The notes under the pieces are model-generated. The model had not been told where the DNA came from, made no database searches, and worked only from the letters and a program-made list of their open reading frames with translations. A stretch of 64,000 nucleotides of DNA from Novosphingobium sp. SG751A (GTDB lineage Bacteria; Pseudomonadota; Alphaproteobacteria; Sphingomonadales; Sphingomonadaceae), in contig NZ_JABGCB010000024.1 of NCBI RefSeq assembly GCF_013149295.1, positions 1-64,000 of the forward strand, read 5' to 3'. Position 1 is the stretch's first letter; each line of letters starts with the position of its first letter. Positions 52,286 to 60,477 of this stretch are shown here, one piece after another. The translations under genes and the position numbers were made by a program.

Positions 52286-53323
52286 TTATCCTTTGACGGA
52301 TGGGAGCGGGACGCCCGATGCGATGATGCCGCTGGCGGCAAGTTCGGCCCAGAAAGCGGCGGGTATGGTGATGGTGGCGAGAGCATGGGTTTCGGCCACA
52401 CGCGCCGCGCCGGCGACGCCCGGCAGAACCGAGGCCACCGCCCGGTGCCCGAGCCCGAATTGCAGCGCTGCCGCCACCAGAGGCACACCATGGGCGCCGC
52501 AAAGCACTTCCAGTAGGTTCAGGCGGTCCAGCACCTCGGCCGTGGGGGCGCCATAATCATAGCGCATCGCGCCGCTGCGCCGGCTGCCGCCAGCCAGAAG
52601 GCCCGTGTTATAGGGGCCTGCGGCAATCACGCTGACACCCTGTTCGTAGCATCGATCCAGCAGCGGCAAAGCCCCCGCATGATCGAGTAGCGTATAGCGG
52701 CCCGCCAGCAGGAAACCGTCCACCGGCGCTTCATCGAGCATCCGATGACAGACCGCCGCCTCGTTGACGCCCAATCCGAAGGCCTTGATCGCGCCGCTGC
52801 TCTTGAGTTCGTTCAGCGCCCGCAGCCCCCCGCCGATGAATTCCCGCCAGCGTTCCGGATCCTCCTCGCCATGGGCATAGGCGCCGATGTCATGGACGAA
52901 GAGAATATCGATACGGGCCAGTCCAAGGCGATGCAGGCTGTTTTCCCATGACCGCATCACACCGTCATAGGAGTAATCGAAACCGGCGCGGAACGGCATG
53001 GGCGAGTGAAAACCATGGCGCGGCTTGCCGATATCTGCGTCATGATCGGGAATCAGCGGTCGTCCGACCTTGCTGGAGATCACAAAGTCATCGCGCGGCG
53101 TTTCTCGCAGCGCATCGCCAAGGCGGCGCTCGGCAAGACCCAGTCCGTAATAGGGCGCGACATCGAACCAGTTGAGTCCGGCCTCCAGCGCGGCATGGCC
53201 AGTTTCGGCGGCTTCCTGAGGCGGGCGGGGGCGGTTGCGATTGCCCATATCGCTGCAACCGATGCCGATGGTGGGCAGGGTGAGGCCGCTTTGGCCGAAG
53301 GGGCGGCGGGGGATGGTGTTCAT
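52286..53323 (-). CDS. Aldo/keto reductase, aldose-dehydrogenase-like
   Basis: A 345-residue NAD(P)-dependent oxidoreductase of the aldo/keto reductase superfamily. The catalytic Tyr is in FDVAPYYGLGLAERRLG, the Lys in FVISSKVGR and the His in DILFVHDIGAYAHG. The sequence resembles L-fucose or D-threo-aldose 1-dehydrogenase-type members. It probably oxidises a sugar released in this pathway. GAGGGG lies close before the ATG at 53323; the frame to 53356 overlaps GH88. Confidence 0.85.
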   Translation of the reverse strand: MNTIPRRPFGQSGLTLPTIGIGCSDMGNRNRPRPPQEAAETGHAALEAGLNWFDVAPYYGLGLAERRLGDALRETPRDDFVISSKVGRPLIPDHDADIGKPRHGFHSPMPFRAGFDYSYDGVMRSWENSLHRLGLARIDILFVHDIGAYAHGEEDPERWREFIGGGLRALNELKSSGAIKAFGLGVNEAAVCHRMLDEAPVDGFLLAGRYTLLDHAGALPLLDRCYEQGVSVIAAGPYNTGLLAGGSRRSGAMRYDYGAPTAEVLDRLNLLEVLCGAHGVPLVAAALQFGLGHRAVASVLPGVAGAARVAETHALATITIPAAFWAELAASGIIASGVPLPSVKG

Positions 53324-53330
53324 GTTCCCC

Positions 53331-54476
53331 TCACGCCCAATAGGGTTGCCAAGCATGGCGCAGGCGCATCAGCGCTTCGAGATAGAAGTAATCCCCCCAG
53401 ATGCAGCTTTCATCGACCCCGACCCCGTTGGGCCAGTGATAGACGGCATGGGCCAGCAACCCGTCGCTGCCCTCCACCGGCGCGAGGTAATCGCGGTCAA
53501 GGCTCTCGGCCATGCGCAAGGCCTGGCTTTGATAATGCATACGGCGATGGTCGGTGACGGGCAGCGCGGCGGCCAGTTCGAGCAAGCCGCAGATGGTGAT
53601 CGCGGCGGCCGAACTGTCGCGCGGTTCGTCGGCGGTGAAGATCAGATCCCAGCAGCAGATGCCATCTTCGGGCAGGCGCGCCAGATAATAGTCGGCCAGA
53701 TCCGCCGCCAGCGTCAGATATTCGCCGCGCCCGGTGTGACGGAAGGCCAGCGCGAAGCCATAGATGCCCCATGCCTGCCCGCGCGCCCAGCAGCTGTCGT
53801 CGGAATAACCCTGATGCGTCGAGCCATGGCGCGGCAGGCCGGTGCGCGTATCGACATAAAAGGTGTGATAGGTCGAATGATCGGGGCGGACCAGCAGCCG
53901 GGCTGCCTGTTCGACATGGGCATCGGCGGCCTGCGCGAACCTCTTGTCGCCCGTCTCGCGCGCGGCCCACCACAGCAGCGGCAGGTTGAGATTGCAGTCG
54001 ATAATCATCCGCCCGCTCTGTTCCGGATCGGACAGGTCGCCCCATGCCTGAATGACATGGGCCACACTGTTATAGCGCGAGAGCAGCAATTGCGCCGCCA
54101 TCAGGCCGGACAGACGCGCTTCCTCATTACCGGTCAACCGCCATGCCGCGCAGGTGGAGAGCGTATAGAGAAAGCCCAGATCGTGATGATCGGTCAGATG
54201 CCGCCGCGCCACGCGATCGGCAAAACCTGGCATCAGCGCTTCGGCAGCGGCGCGGTAACGATCCTCTCCGGACAATTCCCAAGCCAGCCAGAGCATGCCG
54301 GGCCAGAAGCCATTGGTCCATTCCTCGTTATCCATGACGGGATAGCGGCCATCGATGCTGGAGGGTGCGGGAAACCGCCCGCCATAGGCGGTGATCGAAC
54401 GGTCGATCCTTTCCAATGCGCGCGCGATCATGATATCGGCCATGGCGGGGCTCAGCGAAGGGGCATTCTTGCCCAT
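53331..54476 (-). CDS. GH88 unsaturated glucuronyl hydrolase
   Basis: A 381-residue cytoplasmic enzyme with the alpha/alpha-barrel of GH88. Asp99 (HHDLGFLY) and Asp160 (MIIDCNLNLP) correspond to the two conserved catalytic Asp residues. WTNGFWPGMLWLAWELSG and CWARGQAWGIYGFALAF are family hallmarks. It removes the 4,5-unsaturated uronate left by polysaccharide lyases and passes it to KduI. No signal peptide is seen. It ends 7 bp before the reductase start. Confidence 0.94.
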   Translation of the reverse strand: MGKNAPSLSPAMADIMIARALERIDRSITAYGGRFPAPSSIDGRYPVMDNEEWTNGFWPGMLWLAWELSGEDRYRAAAEALMPGFADRVARRHLTDHHDLGFLYTLSTCAAWRLTGNEEARLSGLMAAQLLLSRYNSVAHVIQAWGDLSDPEQSGRMIIDCNLNLPLLWWAARETGDKRFAQAADAHVEQAARLLVRPDHSTYHTFYVDTRTGLPRHGSTHQGYSDDSCWARGQAWGIYGFALAFRHTGRGEYLTLAADLADYYLARLPEDGICCWDLIFTADEPRDSSAAAITICGLLELAAALPVTDHRRMHYQSQALRMAESLDRDYLAPVEGSDGLLAHAVYHWPNGVGVDESCIWGDYFYLEALMRLRHAWQPYWA

Positions 54477-54477
54477 A

Positions 54478-55704
54478 TCAGTCCTTTCCTTGGAGGCGCG
54501 GTTCGGGGTCCGGCGCCAGCGCGAAGAGCGAGGCGATCCAGAAACACAGGGCGAAAGCCGCGATGGTGAAATAGGTGCTGCGAAAACCGATGGCGTCATA
54601 AAGACGGCCTGCGACGGGCGAGAGAATGGCCAGTCCCAGCGAGTGGCCGAAGCTGACCCCGACCATATAGAGCGTGCCGGACAGGCGGGTTTCGAAATGC
54701 GCGGCAATATAGCGGAAGATCGACACCAGCAGGATCGGCAATTCGAGCGAATGCAGCATCTTGCAGGCCGAGATCGACCAAGGCCCCGCCGCTACCCCGG
54801 TGGCCGCGATGCGCGTGATCATGATCGTGGTGGCCAGCAGAAGGCCGCGCTTCATGCCGATGCGGTTGACGATGATGGGGGCGATGAACATCATCCCGGC
54901 TTCGACGAAGATCTGCGCCGAATTGAGATAGCCGAACATCGCATTGCCCGCTTCGCGCGTGGGGAAAAGTGAGGCGAAATAGGCGGGGAACTGCTGATCA
55001 TAGACAAGATAGAGGTTGGTGACGCCCAGGATCAGCACCATGAAGCGCCAGAATTTGGCAAGCCGCAGCACGCCCAGCGAATCGGCCAGCGTCACGGGGC
55101 GGGGGGCATCAACATGGATCGGCGCGATGACATTGCCGCGCAGCGCCAGAATGAGCGGGATCAGCACCAGTCCCGCCGCCGAGGCGAGAAAGAAATTGAT
55201 GCGCGGATCGAGGTTGAACAAGCGCCCGGAAAACAGCGCGGCCAGCGAAAATCCCAGCGATCCCCACAGTCGCGCCCGGCTATATTCGAAACCGTCGCGG
55301 CGGCTGACGCGATCGACAAAGCTTTCGATGGCATAGCTGCCCGCCACGAAAGTCGCCCCGATATAGGCTCCGCCAAGGATCGCCCCAAACAGCAGATGAT
55401 CGCGCAGCAAAGGCGCATAGACAAAGCTGAAGAACGGCCCCGCCAGAACAACCATGATCGCGATGGAAAGCGGCACCGTGCGCCGATAGCCCATACGATC
55501 AGACAGCCAGCCATAGAGCGGCTGACACACCATGGCGGCGATGAAATTGGCCGAAAATACCGTGCCGACCTGCGCGCCCGACAGCCCCAGTCGCTGGCTG
55601 AGCCAGATCGACAGCAGCGAGATAGCGGCCGCCTGCGCGAAGAAGAAAGCGGCGACATAGCCGCTGACAAGCAGGTAGTTGCGGCGTGCCTGACCTTGCA
55701 ACAT
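54478..55704 (-). CDS. MFS oligosaccharide transporter, LacY-like
   Basis: A 408-residue inner-membrane protein with about 12 hydrophobic segments. The loop GWLSDRMGYRRTV is the MFS signature, and YDQQFPAYFASLF resembles the oligosaccharide:H+ symporter family of LacY. It probably brings unsaturated oligosaccharides from the periplasm to GH88, whose gene starts one base after its stop. A TTATCGATATC palindrome lies about 75 bp upstream. Confidence 0.9.
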   Translation of the reverse strand: MLQGQARRNYLLVSGYVAAFFFAQAAAISLLSIWLSQRLGLSGAQVGTVFSANFIAAMVCQPLYGWLSDRMGYRRTVPLSIAIMVVLAGPFFSFVYAPLLRDHLLFGAILGGAYIGATFVAGSYAIESFVDRVSRRDGFEYSRARLWGSLGFSLAALFSGRLFNLDPRINFFLASAAGLVLIPLILALRGNVIAPIHVDAPRPVTLADSLGVLRLAKFWRFMVLILGVTNLYLVYDQQFPAYFASLFPTREAGNAMFGYLNSAQIFVEAGMMFIAPIIVNRIGMKRGLLLATTIMITRIAATGVAAGPWSISACKMLHSLELPILLVSIFRYIAAHFETRLSGTLYMVGVSFGHSLGLAILSPVAGRLYDAIGFRSTYFTIAAFALCFWIASLFALAPDPEPRLQGKD

Positions 55705-55773
55705 CCTTGTGAAACTCCCGTGAGCGGGCGGAGAAAGGCCTTGCGTGGGCCTGCTTCACCGCCTATCTGTTGC

Positions 55774-55795
55774 CATCTGTTATCGATATCAGATG
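55774..55795. promoter_or_regulatory. LacI-type operator between MFS and lacI genes
   Basis: The 22-bp imperfect palindrome starts CATCTG and ends CAGATG around the core TGTTATCGATATCA, whose centre is the CG step typical of LacI-family operators. It lies between the divergent MFS-led operon and the regulator gene, so one site could control both and give autoregulation. The same core occurs at 47548 and 58076. Confidence 0.75.
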
Positions 55796-55882
55796 CGGCT
55801 AGATAGCGGCAATCCGGGATGAAGCGCAAGAGGCTGCTTCAAATTTGCCGAAATTGCCCGTAGGAGCGACAGAGGAGACCTG

Positions 55883-56953
55883 ATGGCCAAGGAAGATAAA
55901 TCAAGCGCTGACGCGCCTTTGGCAGGGGCCCGCAAGGGAGCCGTGACCATTCATGACGTGGCGCGCGTGGCGGGGGTTTCCTCGATGACCGTGTCGCGGG
56001 TGATGAATGATCATCCCCATGTCAGCAAGGCCACTCGCGCCAAGGTCATGGCCACGGTCGAGGCGATGAATTTCTCGCCCAATGCGGCGGCCAGTTCGTT
56101 GAGAAGCGCGCTGAAAATCGGCCTGCTCTACTCCAATCCCAGCTCGTCCAATCTGGGTGAATTCCTGATGGGCGCCTTTCGTCAGGCGGGCGAATCGGGG
56201 TGTCAGTTGATGATCGAGCCCAGTTCGGCGCATCCCGACGGGCTATCGGCGGTCAACAAGCTGCTGGGCATGGGGGTGGACGGCATCATCCTGCCGCCCC
56301 CGCTCTGCGATTCGCCCGATGTGCTGGAGCGGTTGATGCAGACCGGTGTTCCCGCATTGGGTTTTGCCACGGCTGAGCCGCGCCCTGATACGCCCGCCGT
56401 GATGGTGGACGATTTTGCGGGCGCGCGTTTGATGACCGAGCATCTGATTGCTTTGGGCCACCGCGATATCGCTTTCCTGCGCGGCGATCCGATGCACTCG
56501 ACCGCCCGGCGGCGCGAGGCCGGTTTTCGCGCGGCGATGCGTGAGGCGGGCCTTGCCGTCCGGCCAGAATGGGTGGCGCAGGGCTATTTCACCTATCGTT
56601 CGGGCATGGACGCGGCGCAGCAATTGCTGGGGCAGGAAAGCCGGCCAACGGCGGTTTTTGCCAGCAATGACGATATGGCGGCGGGCGTTTCGGCGGTGGC
56701 GCACGGGCTGGGGCTGAACATTCCGGGCGATATCAGCATTGCGGGGTTTGACGATACCTCGGTGGCCACCACGATCTGGCCGGAACTCACCACCATTCAT
56801 CAGCCGATTGCGGAAATGTCCTCTTCGGCTGTGGCGGCGATCACCGAGCTGGTGCGGCGGCGGCGGGCGGGCGAAAGCGTGCCGATCCGTCACGATGTGA
56901 TCGCCATCCGCCTGGTCGAGCGAGCCTCGACCAGCGCGCCCGTCAAGGGCTGA
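55883..56953 (+). CDS. LacI-family transcriptional repressor
   Basis: A 356-residue regulator. The helix-turn-helix (VTIHDVARVAGVSSMTVSRV, about residues 21-40) and the hinge (NAAASSLRS, about 69-77) are followed by a periplasmic-binding-protein-like effector domain ending near ATTIWPELTTIHQPI. It is divergent from the MFS-kdu operon with a palindrome between. It probably senses a pathway intermediate such as 2-keto-3-deoxygluconate; the inducer is inferred, not visible. Confidence 0.93.
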   Translation: MAKEDKSSADAPLAGARKGAVTIHDVARVAGVSSMTVSRVMNDHPHVSKATRAKVMATVEAMNFSPNAAASSLRSALKIGLLYSNPSSSNLGEFLMGAFRQAGESGCQLMIEPSSAHPDGLSAVNKLLGMGVDGIILPPPLCDSPDVLERLMQTGVPALGFATAEPRPDTPAVMVDDFAGARLMTEHLIALGHRDIAFLRGDPMHSTARRREAGFRAAMREAGLAVRPEWVAQGYFTYRSGMDAAQQLLGQESRPTAVFASNDDMAAGVSAVAHGLGLNIPGDISIAGFDDTSVATTIWPELTTIHQPIAEMSSSAVAAITELVRRRRAGESVPIRHDVIAIRLVERASTSAPVKG

Positions 56954-57022
56954 ACCTTTTCCCGAAATCACGACGGCGCGGGTCAGTTGCTGGCCACGCC
57001 GTGCCTATGATGGAGCAGAGCC

Positions 57023-57928
57023 ATGTCGGCCATCCACACATCTTCCCTGTTCGGCGCGATCGAGGCCGGCGGAACCAAGATCCTTTGCGGCATTGGCGAC
57101 GAGCATGGATCGCGCGAAACGCTGCGTATCGCCACCACCGATCCCGAAAGCTGCCTGGCGCAGATCCTGTCCTTCTTCCGGGCGGCACAGGATCGCCACG
57201 GGGCGATGCAGGCGGTGGGGCTAGCCAGTTTCGGCCCGGTCGATCTCGATCGTGCCTCGTCCACATGGGGGCATATCACCACCACGCCCAAGCCGGGCTG
57301 GCGCGATGCGGATCTGCGCGGCGCGGTGGCGACGGGGCTTGGGCTGCCGGTTGCGGTGGATACCGATGTGAACGCCGCTGCGCTGGCCGAGGCGGCGATG
57401 GGGGCGGCGGTCGGCTGCCAATCGGTGGCTTATATCACGGTGGGAACCGGCATCGGGGTCGGCCTGACCTCGGGCGGGCGGACGGTCAGCGGGCGCGGGC
57501 ATCCCGAGGTTGGCCATATCCTGCCCCGCCGTCACGCCGCGCATGAAGGCTTTGCCGGGATCTGTCCCTATCACGGCGATTGCTATGAAGGGTTGGCCAG
57601 CGGTCCGGCAATCATTGCGGCCTGGGGCGGCTCTCTGGCCGAATTGCCGCAGGACCATCCGGCCTGGGCAGCACAGGCCGACTATCTGGGCCAGCTTTGC
57701 GCCTCGCTTATCCTGACGGTTGCGCCCGAGCATATCGTGATCGGAGGCGGGGTCATGGCCTATGATCATCTTCTGGCCGATGTTCGCCGGGAGACGGCGC
57801 GCAGACTCGCCGGTTATGCCTCGCTCTGGGCGTCTCCGCAGGTTCTGGAGGCAAGGATTACCGCGCCGGGGTGTCAGGAAGCCGCGGGATTGGTTGGGGC
57901 CTATCTGCTGGCGCGGGGCGAGTGCTGA
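57023..57928 (+). CDS. ROK-family fructokinase-like sugar kinase
   Basis: A 301-residue ROK kinase. The phosphate-binding EAGGTKILCGIG is near the N-terminus; DTDVNAAALAEA and ITVGTGIGVGL follow. The zinc site GFAGICPYHGDCYEGLASG is the form found in Mak/fructokinase enzymes. It could phosphorylate fructose or mannose, linking to the ManA encoded in the left arm. It lies 69 bp after lacI in the same direction. Confidence 0.9.
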   Translation: MSAIHTSSLFGAIEAGGTKILCGIGDEHGSRETLRIATTDPESCLAQILSFFRAAQDRHGAMQAVGLASFGPVDLDRASSTWGHITTTPKPGWRDADLRGAVATGLGLPVAVDTDVNAAALAEAAMGAAVGCQSVAYITVGTGIGVGLTSGGRTVSGRGHPEVGHILPRRHAAHEGFAGICPYHGDCYEGLASGPAIIAAWGGSLAELPQDHPAWAAQADYLGQLCASLILTVAPEHIVIGGGVMAYDHLLADVRRETARRLAGYASLWASPQVLEARITAPGCQEAAGLVGAYLLARGEC

Positions 57929-58058
57929 TCCGGCGGGTTTGGGATAAAATGAGCCTGTTTCAGACAATTGAACAGGCATGACGCAAATGAAGGCGTGATC
58001 GGACCGGGCGCGCCTTCATTCTTTTCGATCGCGACAAGCAAATCGATGCGGGAAGCGC

Positions 58059-58098
58059 TTGACAGGGCCCATCGGTTATCGATATCTGATATCGATAA
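58059..58098 (+). promoter_or_regulatory. Promoter with LacI-type operator before the second receptor gene
   Basis: TTGACA at 58059-58064 is a consensus -35 box; 17 bases later a poor -10 (ATATCT, 58082-58087) lies inside a perfect 23-bp palindrome (58076-58098): TTATCGATATC, one T, then the exact reverse complement. A repressor bound there would block the promoter. It is about 65 bp upstream of the receptor ATG. Confidence 0.72.
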
Positions 58099-58162
58099 CA
58101 GCAAGGCGATGCGATTCATTCCCCGATGAATGAACCTCCGGCTGTTTGTGGGAGGATTTCTG

Positions 58163-60412
58163 ATGAAGACCAAATCTCGAACCCTTTTCGTAACCTGCTC
58201 GGTTGCGGCTCTGAGCCTTGCGCCGATGGGAGCGGCGGCCCTTGCGCAGACCGTGCCCGATGCCGGGGAAATCGTTGTTACTGCGCAGAAGCGCTCGGAA
58301 AATGTGCAGAAAGTGCCGGTGGCCGTCTCCGTGCTTAACCCCGCCGCCATTGGGGCATCGGGCGCGCAGAACCTGCAGGATCTGGCCAAGGCCAGTTCCT
58401 CGCTTACCATCACCCCGGAATCGCAACCGGCCAATACGTCGATCATCCTGCGCGGGGTGGGCACATTTGCCTTTTCGATCGCGGTTGAGCCCGCCGTCGC
58501 GGTAATCGTTGACGATGTGCCGCAGGCCTATCAGGCGCAAGCCCTGACCAGCGATCTGGGCGATGTCGAGCGGGTTGAAGTGCTGCGCGGGCCGCAAAGC
58601 ACGCTGTTCGGCAAAAGTGCCTCGGCGGGTGTGATCAACGTCGTTTCCAAGGGGCCGAGCGACACGTTCACCCTGAGCGGGCAGGCCACCGCCACCACCG
58701 ATCAGGAATATCGTGTCGGGCTGACGGCGGCGGGGCCGATTACCAAAAATCTGTCCTATCGGGTCACCGGGGCGACTTCGACGTGGGCTGGGCCTTCGGT
58801 CAATCTGACCACCGGCGACCGGATCAACGGGCTGACCAATTCGACGCTCAAGGGCGTTTTGCGCTGGAATGCGTCGGACGCGCTGACCCTGACCGGCGGC
58901 ATCGTTTATAATCGGGTGAAGTCCAATTGCTGTTCGGCCAGCTATATTCAGGTCGATCCCAATGCCAAGCTGCTAGGTACCTCCTTTACCGGGGCGCAGG
59001 TGACGGCGGGAGAGACGGTCAACCGCTCGAACAATACGGTGCGCCTCGACAGCCCTTTGTTCGCTAACAGCCAGTTCATCGAGGAATTCGGCAAGATCGG
59101 CTATACGCTGGATTCAGGCCTGTCGCTCTTGTCGGTGACTTCGCATCAATTGTTCAAACTTTACAGCGGCGTCGATAACGATTTCTCCGACCTGCCGGTG
59201 GCCACGGCCAACAATGGCGGGGTGAGCGCGCCCAATTACATCCAGACCGTCAACAATCGCGTCGAAACTTGGACGCAGGAATTGCGGCTGACCTCGCCCG
59301 ATACCGGGCCGCTCAAATATGTCGCGGGCCTCTATTTCCAGAGCTATGATGGGGGCGGCCATTTCCGCCGCGGGCCGACCTACAATATCGGCAGCTATGA
59401 TGCCTATGCCACGTCGAAGAACTATGCGATCTTTGGACAGGCGACATGGGATTTCGCGCCGGGCAGCCGGGTGATTGCGGGCCTTCGCGCCAATAGCGAG
59501 GATATCGGCTACCGCTTTTTCAAGAACACCACCTCGCAATATTTCAGCGGCAAGAACAAAGACAATGTGATCACCGGCAAGTTCGGGCTTCAGCATGATC
59601 TGGCGCGCGATGTGATGGTGTTTGCCACCTATGTGCGCGGCTACAAGGGGCAGGCCTATGACCTGACCAGCGCGCTCAATCCTGTGATCGCGGCCAATTT
59701 CCCGATCAAGGCCGAACATTCCAACGACTATGAAATCGGCCTGCGCAGCCAGTTCCTCAACCGGCGGATTACGCTGAACCTGACCGGCTTCTGGACCGAC
59801 TATAACAATTTCCAGGCGCAGGGTCTGTTGCCCGATATTGCCGCAACGCCTGTTCTGGCCAATGTGGGGCAGGTGCGCACGCGCGGGATTGAACTGGAGA
59901 GCAGCGCCCGTATCAGCGATGCGCTACGCCTGAACGCCGGGATCACCTTCACCGATGCCAAGATCGTGCGCTACCCCAATGGCGCCTGCTATCCGGGGCA
60001 GACGGCGGCCACAGGCTGCGTCGGCAACCAGCAGAACGAGGCGGGCAATGTGCTGCCCAATGCGCCGCGCTGGAAGATGGATCTGGGCGGCGAATATCGA
60101 TTGCCCATCAGCGAGGATCTGAAGGCCGCCGTCACCGCGCATTACACTTGGCAGAGCAAGGTCAATTACGCGCTGACCGGCGATCCTTCGACGGTGCAGG
60201 GGGCCTATGGCATTTTCAACCTCGGCATCAGCCTTTCGCCCAAGGATGATCGTTTCAAGATCACCGCTTTCGTCAACAACCTGTTCGATCAGCAATATTA
60301 TACGCGCATCGACAATCGTGCCAGCCTGTGGGGCGGGGCCACGACGTTGGCTGGCTATCTGCCGCGCGATTTCCAACGCTATGCGGGCGTGACGCTGGGC
60401 TTCAAATATTGA
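58163..60412 (+). CDS. TonB-dependent receptor of the carbohydrate locus (right arm)
   Basis: A 749-residue outer-membrane receptor. A signal peptide (CSVAALSLAPMGAAALAQ) is followed by GEIVVTAQKRSENVQKVPV (TonB box and start of plug, about residues 35-55), a plug with VEVLRGPQSTLFGKSASAGV, and a barrel that ends YAGVTLGFKY. This is the sphingomonad-type receptor without an STN domain. GGGAGGA precedes the ATG at 58163. Probably imports a different oligosaccharide from the left-arm receptor. Confidence 0.93.
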   Translation: MKTKSRTLFVTCSVAALSLAPMGAAALAQTVPDAGEIVVTAQKRSENVQKVPVAVSVLNPAAIGASGAQNLQDLAKASSSLTITPESQPANTSIILRGVGTFAFSIAVEPAVAVIVDDVPQAYQAQALTSDLGDVERVEVLRGPQSTLFGKSASAGVINVVSKGPSDTFTLSGQATATTDQEYRVGLTAAGPITKNLSYRVTGATSTWAGPSVNLTTGDRINGLTNSTLKGVLRWNASDALTLTGGIVYNRVKSNCCSASYIQVDPNAKLLGTSFTGAQVTAGETVNRSNNTVRLDSPLFANSQFIEEFGKIGYTLDSGLSLLSVTSHQLFKLYSGVDNDFSDLPVATANNGGVSAPNYIQTVNNRVETWTQELRLTSPDTGPLKYVAGLYFQSYDGGGHFRRGPTYNIGSYDAYATSKNYAIFGQATWDFAPGSRVIAGLRANSEDIGYRFFKNTTSQYFSGKNKDNVITGKFGLQHDLARDVMVFATYVRGYKGQAYDLTSALNPVIAANFPIKAEHSNDYEIGLRSQFLNRRITLNLTGFWTDYNNFQAQGLLPDIAATPVLANVGQVRTRGIELESSARISDALRLNAGITFTDAKIVRYPNGACYPGQTAATGCVGNQQNEAGNVLPNAPRWKMDLGGEYRLPISEDLKAAVTAHYTWQSKVNYALTGDPSTVQGAYGIFNLGISLSPKDDRFKITAFVNNLFDQQYYTRIDNRASLWGGATTLAGYLPRDFQRYAGVTLGFKY

Positions 60413-60477
60413 TCCGGGATCGGGCGTGGGGGCGACACGGCTTTCACGCCCGGCGTTTTTGCACAAAAGGAAGTTTC

